Positions 18,801 through 24,891 of a stretch of DNA of 64,000 bases are shown in pieces. This DNA comes from RH-AL1 sp964244495 (GTDB taxonomy: Bacteria; Pseudomonadota; Alphaproteobacteria; Rhizobiales; Beijerinckiaceae), in the NCBI GenBank assembly GCA_964244495.1, contig CAXTIU010000008.1, positions 62,001-126,000 on the forward strand, written 5' to 3'. The notes under the pieces are model-generated. The model searched no databases. It was given only the letters and a program-made list of their open reading frames with translations, and was not told the origin of the DNA. Positions within the stretch are counted from its first letter, which is position 1. Each line of letters starts with the position of its first letter. A program made the position numbers and the translations under genes.

Positions 18801-21800
18801 TGCCGAGCGGCCTCGCCATCGATCCCGCCACCGGCCTCATCGCCGGCACGCTCGACCACGACGCCTCGATCATGGCCGCGAACGGCGTCTACACGATCGC
18901 GGTCACGGCGAACGACGGCCAGGGCGGCAGCGCGACCAACACCTTCCACCTCACCGCGACCAACCAGGCCCCCGTGCTCGGCACGCCCACCGCCGGCCAG
19001 GTGTCGACCGATGGCCAGACCATCACGGCGGTCGACACCTCCAAGGCGTTCTCCGACCCCAACGGCGATCCGTTGACCTTCGCCGTCTCGGACCTGCCGG
19101 CCGGGCTGTCGATCGATCCCGCGACCGGGCTCGTCACCGGCACGATCGCCGGCAACCTGGCGCCGGGCAGCACGCTGGTCACCGTCACGGCCACCGACGA
19201 CAAGGGGGCTTCCGGCGCGGAAACGTTCTCCTGGAGCATCGATGACGTGCCGCCCGCCCCCAGCGGCGCGCTCGCCGACCGGACCTACGCCGACGGGACG
19301 GCCGGCGTCGCCATCGACACGGCCGACGGTTTCACCAGCCCCAACGGCCTGCCATTGACCTTCGGCGCCACGGGATTGCCGAAAGGCCTCGCCATCGATC
19401 CGTCGACCGGCGTCATCGGCGGCACCCTCGACCACGACGCGTCGGCCAACGCTCCCGTGACGACCGGCGCCGGCGCGACGCTGGACGGCACCTACGAGGT
19501 CGTGGTGACCGCCGGCGACGGACAGGGCGGCCTGGCGGCGCAAGCCTTCACCATCGACGCCACCAACCAGGCGCCCATCATCGCGGCCCAAACGGCCGAC
19601 CAGCGGAACGCGGACGGCGATGTCGTCTCGCTCGCGGCGGCGAACGCCTTCGCCGACCCCAACCGCGGCGACACGCTGACCTTCGCCGCGAGCGGGCTGC
19701 CCGAGGGGCTCTCGATCGATCCGGCCACGGGCCTGATCAGCGGCACGATCGCACCATCGGCATCCGGGATCACCACGGCCGCGGTCACCGCGACCGACGA
19801 GAAGGGAGCCGCCGCGACGGACACCTTCACCTGGACCGTGTACGACCTTCCGCCCACCGCCGGCGCGGCCCTCGCGCCGGTCGCCGGCGCCGACGGCGGC
19901 CCCGTCGCGCCCATCGACGTCGCGTCCCACTTCGGCGATCCCGGCGGCCTGCCGTTGACCTACCGTGCCAGCGGCCTGCCAGCCGGCCTGGGGATCGACC
20001 CGATCACGGGAGTCATCACCGGCATCCTCGACCACGACGCCTCGAAGGATGCGCCGGTCACGTCGGGGAGCGGCGCGACCTTGGAGGGCACCTACACCGT
20101 CGTCGTCACCGCGTCCGACGGGCAGGGCGGCGTCGCCAGCCAATCCTTCACGGTGGAGGCCACCAACCAGCCTCCCGCCGTCGTCGCGCCGAGCGTCGAC
20201 CAACACGCGGTCGATGGCGACGCCGTGGCGCTCGACGCCGCGCCGGCCTTCGCCGATCCCAACGGCGACCCGCTCCGCTACGCCGCCGCGAACCTGCCGC
20301 CCGGCCTGTCGATCGACGCCGCGACCGGGCGCGTCACGGGGACGATCGGCGCGCGGGCCTCCGCGTCCGGACCCTACGCCGTCACGATCACCGCCACCGA
20401 CGACAAGGGCGCGGCTGCGGCCGAAACCTTCGCCTGGGCGGTCGACGACCTTCCGCCGACCGCCGGCGCACCGATCGCCACCACGTCCGTGCCGGACGGC
20501 CAGCCCGTCGCCCTCATCGACGCGGGTTCGCACTTCGCCGATGCCAACGGCCTGCCGCTGACCTACAGCGCGACGGGCCTGCCGGCCGGCCTCTCCATCG
20601 ATCCGGCGAACGGCGTCATCTCCGGGACGCTCGACCACGACGCATCGAAGAACGCGCCCGTCACGTCGGGCTCGGGCGCCACGCTCGATGGCACCTACAC
20701 CGTCGTCGTCGCCGCGTCCGACGGGCAGGGCGGCGTCGCCAGCCAGTCCTTCACGATCGACGCCACCAACCAGGCGCCCCTGGTCGGCACCAGGACGCCC
20801 GACCAGCGTTCCCTCGACGGCGCGAGCGTGGCCCTCGCCACGTCGCCAGCCTTCCTCGACCCCGACGGCGACCCGCTGACCTACGCGGCGGTCGGCCTGC
20901 CGAGGGGGCTCGCCATCGATCCGGCGACCGGACGGATCACCGGCACGATCGATCCGAGGGCATCGGTCTACGGCCCCTTCGCCGTGACGGTCACGGCGAC
21001 CGACGACAAGGGCGCGAGCGCCAGCGAAACCTTCGTGTGGCGGGTCGACGACGTTCCTCCGAGCCTCGGAGCGCCGATCGCCGCCGTGGCGGGCTTCGAC
21101 GGCGGCGCGGTCGCCCCGATCGACGCCGGCTCGCACTTCTCCGATCCGAACGGCCTGCCGCTGACCTACGCGGCCACCGGCCTGCCGGCCGGCCTGTCGA
21201 TCGACCCGGTCACCGGGGTCGTCTCCGGCACCCTCGATCACGACGCCTCGAAGGACGCGCCGGCCACCGCCGGGTCGGGCGCCACGCTCACCGGCACCTA
21301 CGAGGTTGTCGTCACCGCCTCCGACCGGCAGGGCGGGTCCGCGAGCCAGGGCTTCGCGATCACCGCCGCCAACCGTCCCCCGGTCACGGTGGGGCAGATC
21401 CCGGACCAAGCGGGGCGCGCCGGCCAGACCATCGCCCCGCTCGCGCCCGACGTCCGCGATCCCGACGGCGACCCGCTCGTCTTCTCCGCCGTCGGGCTGC
21501 CCCCGGGCCTCGCGATCGATCCCGCGACCGGCACGATCGCCGGCACGATCGCGCCAGGCATCGTCGCGCCGACCGCCTACAAGGTCACGATCACCGCCAC
21601 CGACGACAAGGGCGCGAGCACCCGCGAAACCTTCACCTTCGCCGTCGACGTGACGCGACCGGCGGTGCTGCCGCTGGAATCGCTCGTGACGGCCGATGCC
21701 TTCATCCCGCTGGCAAGCGCCGTCGGCGACACTTTGATCCAAGGGGCTTCGGGCGCCGTAGACGCTTCGGGGGTCCAAGACATCGTGGGCGCGGCGGGCG

Positions 21801-22519
21801 CCGCCGATCGCGGTCCCGGCGGCGTCGCGGCGACGCCGATCCTCGACGCCGTCAACCAGACCTCTGGGGACCAGGAACAATCCGTCATCGTCCGGGCCGA
21901 CGGGATCGTCATATCCACCGTCAACGGCATCAGCCCGTTGGATGGACTCCAGGACCTCGCGACGCCGGGTGCCGGCATCGTCAGGGCCGGCGCGGGGACC
22001 AACGAACGCGGCGACCGCTTCGACAGGACCCGGTCCGCCCTCGGCCGCGATCTCGGGGATTTGATGATGTCGGCCGACTTCCTCGGCGCATCGCTCGTCG
22101 AAAGGGGCGGCGACGGCGCCGGACCCGCGATCAACGTCGAGACCGTGCTGCGTGGGCGCGTCCTCACCGTCGCCTTCGACAACGCGTCCGCGACGGCGTG
22201 CGTGGTGCCGGTCGCCCGCTACGACGTGACCCGCGCCGACGGGTCGCCGTTGCCGGCCTGGCTGCACGCCGATCCGCGGGGGCTTGTGACGGGGAGCGTG
22301 CCGGGCGGCGTCGAGGCGATCGACCTGAGGATCACGTCCACGCTGCGCAACGGCGTCGTCGGCGAGCGCACGGTGACGATCCGCACCGGGAGCGGCGCCA
22401 TCCACGCGCGGCCCGCACCGGCCTCGCCGCATCGCGCCGGCCGATCGCTGGCCGACATGGTCGCCGCCGCCCGGCCGGTGCCGGTCGTTCGTCAGGGACT
22501 CGCGCGTTTCCTCGACTGA
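12875..22519 (+). CDS. Giant DUF4347 / Ig-like repeat surface or secreted protein
   Basis: A 3214-residue protein. An L-E-K-R-I-A-F-D-G motif (43-51) resembles the L-E-P-R motif near the N-termini of large exported repeat proteins. DUF4347 spans about 97-250, with F-S-H-G (His153) and Y-G-C-D (Cys197). Residues about 260-740 are beta-rich and cadherin/VCBS-like. Residues 740-2929 hold 22 Ig-like (He_PIG-type) domains as 11 alternating A/B pairs. The last 285 residues are unique. I see no classical Sec signal and no RTX nonapeptides. The frame is open upstream to 11030 only as a shadow inside the M50 gene; ATG 12875 follows a weak GAG. Adhesion or biofilm matrix is the likely role, exported by the preceding four genes. 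Confidence 0.88.
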   Translation: MSDRFRPKDFWRKSFRPGRAPAIDASPSKAMDVLSAGRAVLALEKRIAFDGAAAVTAARTLHPASGAEAIDHRAEAFDPLARPSLLDAARPSAPQAKSVVFIESDVPDIATLIKDVDHSASIVLLDAGQDGVEAIATYLAAHEGVRDVYIFSHGSEGSLSLGTADLDAATMGGRYAADLATIKASLGPNANILVYGCDFAAGVDGNDAAHLLASLTGAAVAASTNLTGGTAEGGDFVLEDRVGAVDAPDILKPMIASDYDGLLAAPTTVFATSGSGAYHANLEFLTFANTTLATTGIVNGATASYTTAEGDTVTLTFSNVTNPTAAATFKPAALSAYAPSRFYRGYNNTASTSDMLYGGYNGTSSFTVTFTAKDANGNAYTPSVAFADGEVTESTGESYVVTTNGGAFQTVESIGSTNYTLAGAGTQTITLSNDAAGVPLLVTAGASALNIAVQVAGGKEGFALALVEPTLTLDANNSSGSTGDNYVTTFTEKGAGVAIADTDTTAVEPGVTNAASAQVVLTNAQAGDLLSVGTLPSGITGSVDTSVAGRITVDLTGGASLASYDSAIRAISFSNTSSDPSTVDRTIDVTYNDGNQNSNTAVSTIHVTAVNDPPVEAVPGPQTTGKDTALAISGLSVSDADANGGTETTTLSVADGTVSLGSTTGLTFSTGTGANDTSETFTGTLSAIDNALATLTYRPNAGFIGSDSLSFATDDNGNTGTGGAKTTTATLGITVDNVNPTATGTIANQEFADGQAGVSIATSQAFSDSLGLALTYSATGLPSGLAIDATTGAITGTIDHDASKNAPATTGSGATLDGTYTVVETASDGQGGSTTQTFTIDATNQAPVVGTATAAQANSDGDTVAAVDAAAAFSDPNGDPLTYAASGLPSGLSISAAGVISGTVAGNAAPGTDAVTVTATDDKGAATSEMFNWVVRDVPPATSGTLASRAYADSQSGVAITTAQGFTDSNGNALSYSANGLPAGLSIDPNTGVITGQLGHDASRDAPVTAGSGATLDGTYTISVTAADGLGGAATQSFTIDATNRAPVVGTATANQHGFDGNTASLDASAAFSDPNTGDALTYAASGLPTGLAIDASTGLISGTIDKGASRDGPYAVTVTATDDKGAATAETFTWTVDDVAPVATPPLADRAVPDGSSLDITTANGFTNPNDLPLTYAATGLPSGLAIDPGTGVISGTLDHDASIMAAGGNYTVAVTVDDGQGGQATNTFHLTATNQAPVVGAVSANQASSDGESVPTVDASAAFSDPNGDPLTYTASGLPAGLAIDPVTGKITGTIAADAAPGAYAVTVLATDDKGAATPETFKWQVDDAPPTTTGGIGGVGAADGQAGLAIATSGAFADPNGLPLTYTAQGLPAGLAIDVRTGAITGTLDHDASEDAPVTTGSGATLEGTYTIGVTASDGQGGSATQTFTFDATNQAPVVGLATADQRGTAGNRATANAATAFSDPNGGDILTYAASNLPQGLTIDPATGLISGTLAPAAASGTPYLVAVTATDDKGAATTERFQWTVDPVPPSGAAPIPDLATTDGSPVSIATASHFADPDDAALTYAASGLPAGLTIDPTTGLIGGTLDHDASKAAPATTGTGATLEGTYTIDVSASDGQGGSATQTFTIDAANQAPVVTARTGDQTGATGQAIPAIDAAQAFADPNGDPLTFAAGGLPAGLAIDAVTGRITGTIAADASGTYAVTVVATDDKGAATSETFAYGVGDTPPAATGGVASETYADGTAGIAVATAGGFASPNGLPLTYTATGLPQGLTIDPTTGLVTGTLDHDASLNAPVTSGAGATLDGTYTVTVTASDGQGGAAARAFTIDATNAAPVVRATSADQHSFDGNAASLDASTAFVDPNTGDTLSYAATGLPAGLGIDPATGLISGTIAADASRAGPYAVTVTATDDKGAATSETFAWAVDDIVPVATPPLADRAADDGATVRLTTANGFTNPNDLPLTYTATGLPSGLAIDPATGLIAGTLDHDASIMAANGVYTIAVTANDGQGGSATNTFHLTATNQAPVLGTPTAGQVSTDGQTITAVDTSKAFSDPNGDPLTFAVSDLPAGLSIDPATGLVTGTIAGNLAPGSTLVTVTATDDKGASGAETFSWSIDDVPPAPSGALADRTYADGTAGVAIDTADGFTSPNGLPLTFGATGLPKGLAIDPSTGVIGGTLDHDASANAPVTTGAGATLDGTYEVVVTAGDGQGGLAAQAFTIDATNQAPIIAAQTADQRNADGDVVSLAAANAFADPNRGDTLTFAASGLPEGLSIDPATGLISGTIAPSASGITTAAVTATDEKGAAATDTFTWTVYDLPPTAGAALAPVAGADGGPVAPIDVASHFGDPGGLPLTYRASGLPAGLGIDPITGVITGILDHDASKDAPVTSGSGATLEGTYTVVVTASDGQGGVASQSFTVEATNQPPAVVAPSVDQHAVDGDAVALDAAPAFADPNGDPLRYAAANLPPGLSIDAATGRVTGTIGARASASGPYAVTITATDDKGAAAAETFAWAVDDLPPTAGAPIATTSVPDGQPVALIDAGSHFADANGLPLTYSATGLPAGLSIDPANGVISGTLDHDASKNAPVTSGSGATLDGTYTVVVAASDGQGGVASQSFTIDATNQAPLVGTRTPDQRSLDGASVALATSPAFLDPDGDPLTYAAVGLPRGLAIDPATGRITGTIDPRASVYGPFAVTVTATDDKGASASETFVWRVDDVPPSLGAPIAAVAGFDGGAVAPIDAGSHFSDPNGLPLTYAATGLPAGLSIDPVTGVVSGTLDHDASKDAPATAGSGATLTGTYEVVVTASDRQGGSASQGFAITAANRPPVTVGQIPDQAGRAGQTIAPLAPDVRDPDGDPLVFSAVGLPPGLAIDPATGTIAGTIAPGIVAPTAYKVTITATDDKGASTRETFTFAVDVTRPAVLPLESLVTADAFIPLASAVGDTLIQGASGAVDASGVQDIVGAAGAADRGPGGVAATPILDAVNQTSGDQEQSVIVRADGIVISTVNGISPLDGLQDLATPGAGIVRAGAGTNERGDRFDRTRSALGRDLGDLMMSADFLGASLVERGGDGAGPAINVETVLRGRVLTVAFDNASATACVVPVARYDVTRADGSPLPAWLHADPRGLVTGSVPGGVEAIDLRITSTLRNGVVGERTVTIRTGSGAIHARPAPASPHRAGRSLADMVAAARPVPVVRQGLARFLD
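15092..21661 (+). repeat. Eleven tandem A/B Ig-like repeat pairs (about 600 bp per pair) inside the giant gene
   Basis: The A type (about 100-107 aa) carries L-P-L-T-Y, G-L-P-x-G-L-x-I-D, L-D-H-D-A-S and D-G-Q-G-G and ends near T-N-Q-A-P. The B type (about 92-97 aa) has D-P-N-G-D-P-L-T and T-A-T-D-D-K-G-A and ends near V-D-D-V-P-P. They alternate strictly 11 times. A larger period of four pairs is visible: Q-H-G-F-D-G at 16040 recurs as Q-H-S-F-D-G at 18422, 2382 nt later. The neighbouring V-A-T-P-P-L-A-D-R-A domain, with its unusual D-A-S-I-M-A-A, recurs with it. Confidence 0.92.
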
Positions 22520-22538
22520 GGCGGCGACCGCGCCGCGC

Positions 22539-24251
22539 CTAGGGCGAGATCCTGTTCAGGACCGTCGAGAGATCGCGGATGGAGTAGGGCTTCTGCAGGA
22601 GTTCGAAGCCATGGTGGTGGTCGTTCGCCAGCACCTCGCTGTAGCCGCTGGTGAGAATGACCGGGAGCCCGGCGTAAAGGCGGCGGACCTCGCGGCCGAA
22701 CTCGACGCCGTTCATGCCGGGCATGACCACGTCGGAGAACACCGCCTGGAAGCGCGTCCCATCGCTCGACAGGATCTTCAGCGCCTCGTCGGCGCTCGCC
22801 GCCCAGGTCGTCTCGTAGCCGAGATCCTGTAGCAGCTGCGTCGAGAAGGTGCCGACGTCGACGTTGTCCTCGACGACGAGGACGCGACGGCCGCCGCCGG
22901 CGTCTGCGGCGGTCGTCCGCGCCTCGGCGGGATGGGCCGCCTCCAGGCGGTCGGCGGCGACGTGGGGGAGGTGCAGCGTGAACGTCGTGCCCCGCCCGAC
23001 CTCGCTCGCGACATCAACGTGGCCCCCCGACTGCTTGACGAAGCCGAAGACCTGGCTGAGACCGAGGCCGGTCCCTTTGCCGATCCCCTTGGTCGTGAAG
23101 AAGGGCTCGAAGATGCGGTCGAGATGGTCGACCGGGATGCCGCAGCCTGTGTCGGCGACGTGGATGGACACGACGGGCACGGGTCGTCCACCGAGCGTCG
23201 GCGGCGGCAGGACGGCGTCGCGGGTCACGCTCATCAGGAACGCGCCTTCCCCGTCCATCGCGTCGCGGGCGTTGACCGCCAGGTTCACCAGCGCCGTGTC
23301 GAACTGGCTGGCGTCCGCCTCGATGAAGCAGGGGTGGGCCGGGTCCTCGCGCTCGATCCTGATGCGCGCGCCGACGATGGTGACGAGCATGTCGGAGACC
23401 ATCCGCATGCGTTCGCCGACGTCGAACACCTCGGGTCGCAGCGATTGCCGCCGCGCGAAGGCGAGGAGCTGGCCGGTCAGCTTCGCCGCGCGGTCGACGG
23501 TATCGGAGATCGCCTCGACGTAGCGCATGCGTCGCGGCTCGGCGAGGTCCGGCCGCCGGAGCAACTCCGTCGAGGACTTGATGATGGTGAGGAGGTTGTT
23601 GAAGTCGTGGGCGACGCCGCCGGTCAGCTGCCCGATCGCCTCCATCTTCTGCGCCTGCCGGAGCGCCTCCTCGGCGCGCTCGCGCTGCAGGCTCTCCGAT
23701 CGCAGCCGCGCGTTGGCGTCCGAGAGTTCGCGAAGGTGCAGCTTCTGCTCGGTCAGGTTGGTGAGGACGCCGCAGAGGATCGGCTGTCGCTCGTCGCGGT
23801 CGAGCAGGCTCAGCGACAGGTAGACCGGCTGCGGCCCGTTGCCGATGCAGACCGAGAATTCGCCGCGCGCCGTTCCGTGCGACGCCTCCGCCATCAGGGC
23901 GGCGAGCCTAGCCCGGTCGTCTTCGCTCAGGAAGTCGCCGAGCATCCGGCCGATCAGGTGTTCCTGGGGGATGTCGAACAGCTCGGCCAGCTGGCGATTG
24001 CAGTAGAGGAGGCGCCCGTCGGCCGTGGAGGTGAAGGCCCCCTCCTGCATCTGCTCGATCAGGACACGGTAGGGTTGGTCGGCATTCTCCAGCGTGTAGA
24101 TCTGCCGCTCGTTGTCGGACCCCTGGACGACGACGGCGTCGAAGTCGCCGCGGCGGATGGCCTCCAGCGTGTCCTCGCTTTCCTCCAGCCGCAGTTCCAG
24201 CTCGCGGACGCGGGCGTTGGCGGCCGCGAGCGCGGCGGCGTGGTCGGTCAT
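22539..24251 (-). CDS. Hybrid histidine kinase with receiver, fourth gene of the kai operon
   Basis: A 570-residue protein. An N-terminal helix (about 1-35) precedes a PAS domain (about 55-180). The H box has His215 in G-V-A-H-D-F-N-N. The HATPase shows an N-L-A-V-N-A-R-D-A-M N box and G-T-G-L-G-L-S. The receiver occupies about 450-568 with Asp507 in F-S-D-V-V-M-P. No TM is seen. ATG 24251 overlaps the stop of the second kaiB by 4 nt, so the longer frame to 24515 is not needed. Position implies that it reads out the KaiC/KaiB state, as SasA- or CikA-like kinases do in cyanobacteria, though without a KaiB-like sensor domain of its own. The output target is unknown. Confidence 0.92.
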   Translation of the reverse strand: MTDHAAALAAANARVRELELRLEESEDTLEAIRRGDFDAVVVQGSDNERQIYTLENADQPYRVLIEQMQEGAFTSTADGRLLYCNRQLAELFDIPQEHLIGRMLGDFLSEDDRARLAALMAEASHGTARGEFSVCIGNGPQPVYLSLSLLDRDERQPILCGVLTNLTEQKLHLRELSDANARLRSESLQRERAEEALRQAQKMEAIGQLTGGVAHDFNNLLTIIKSSTELLRRPDLAEPRRMRYVEAISDTVDRAAKLTGQLLAFARRQSLRPEVFDVGERMRMVSDMLVTIVGARIRIEREDPAHPCFIEADASQFDTALVNLAVNARDAMDGEGAFLMSVTRDAVLPPPTLGGRPVPVVSIHVADTGCGIPVDHLDRIFEPFFTTKGIGKGTGLGLSQVFGFVKQSGGHVDVASEVGRGTTFTLHLPHVAADRLEAAHPAEARTTAADAGGGRRVLVVEDNVDVGTFSTQLLQDLGYETTWAASADEALKILSSDGTRFQAVFSDVVMPGMNGVEFGREVRRLYAGLPVILTSGYSEVLANDHHHGFELLQKPYSIRDLSTVLNRISP

Positions 24252-24559
24252 GGCGCGGCCGAGCCGGGCAGGTCGAGGCCGCGAAGCAGCCGCGCCTCGT
24301 TCGTCAGGTCGCCGATGATCCGCCGCAACGGTTCCGGCATGACCTTCACCAGGGTCGGCGCCGCCACCACCTGGTACGCCTCCGCGAGGTGTGGCTGCTG
24401 GTAGATGTCGATGACCTCCAGGTCGAAGTTGCCCGTGAGATAGGCATCGCAGACGCGCCGGAGGTTGTCGATCGTCCGCCGCGACCGCGGCGAGGTCCCG
24501 GCGATGAACAGGCACAGCCGGTAGCGGCCAGACGGCGCGATCTCGTCGCCACCGATCAA
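24248..24559 (-). CDS. kaiB: KaiB-like protein (second paralogue)
   Basis: A 103-residue KaiB-family protein. Recognisable segments are Y-R-L-C-L-F-I-A-G, R-R-T-I-D-N-L-R-R-V-C, F-D-L-E-V-I-D-I-Y-Q-Q-P, A-P-T-L-V-K and R-R-I-I-G-D-L, in the KaiB order. There is no ATG in range. A TTG at 24559 overlaps the TGA of the upstream kaiB (TTGA) with GAAGG upstream, and is the likeliest start. KaiB switches to a thioredoxin-like fold to bind the KaiC CI ring and reset its phosphorylation state. The C-terminal part resembles the first copy, but it is clearly divergent, so the two may bind different KaiC states. Confidence 0.87.
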   Translation of the reverse strand: MIGGDEIAPSGRYRLCLFIAGTSPRSRRTIDNLRRVCDAYLTGNFDLEVIDIYQQPHLAEAYQVVAAPTLVKVMPEPLRRIIGDLTNEARLLRGLDLPGSAAP

Positions 24560-24891
24560 GCGCTCGCGGCCTTCGATCGGATATCCAGGCCGACGAGCAC
24601 CTTCTCGGTGTCGGACAAGTCCCCGATGATGCGCTTCAGCGGCGCCGGCAGTCGGCGCACCAGCGTCGGCACGGCGAGGATCTGGTCGCCGGCGGCCAGC
24701 CTCGGATTCTGCAGGAGGTCGATCACTTCGATGTCGTAGCGACCGGCGAGGTGCTCCTCGCAGACGCGCTTCAGGTTGGCCGTCGCGCGCAGCGACTTGG
24801 CGGTCTGCCCCGCCACGTAGAGCCGGAGGTGGTAGTGACCCCCATCGGCCTCGGCCACGGCCCCGCCTGCACCATCGGCCGCATCGTTCAT
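24556..24891 (-). CDS. kaiB: KaiB-like protein (first paralogue)
   Basis: A 111-residue protein. About 17 acidic/Gly residues precede the KaiB core (Y-H-L-R-L-Y-V-A-G, N-L-K-R-V-C-E-E-H, Y-D-I-E-V-I-D-L-L-Q-N-P, V-P-T-L-V-R, R-I-I-G-D-L). ATG 24891 overlaps the kaiC stop by 4 nt (ATGA). The position directly after kaiC is the usual kaiB place in proteobacterial kaiCB loci. Function by family: binds KaiC hexamers and promotes dephosphorylation. Confidence 0.92.
   Translation of the reverse strand: MNDAADGAGGAVAEADGGHYHLRLYVAGQTAKSLRATANLKRVCEEHLAGRYDIEVIDLLQNPRLAAGDQILAVPTLVRRLPAPLKRIIGDLSDTEKVLVGLDIRSKAASA

Noticed and set aside
15092..21661. CRISPR or satellite array
   Set aside because: Repeats are in-frame protein domains of about 300 bp with no spacer/repeat structure.
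17531..22432. 1633-codon open frame on the minus strand of the giant gene
   Set aside because: It is the complement of tandem Ig-like repeats. High GC removes stops, and its Arg/Gly-rich sequence has no domain.
12875..22519. RTX toxin or adhesin
   Set aside because: No G-G-x-G-x-D nonapeptide array was found. The Ig-like repeats and DUF4347 domain point elsewhere.
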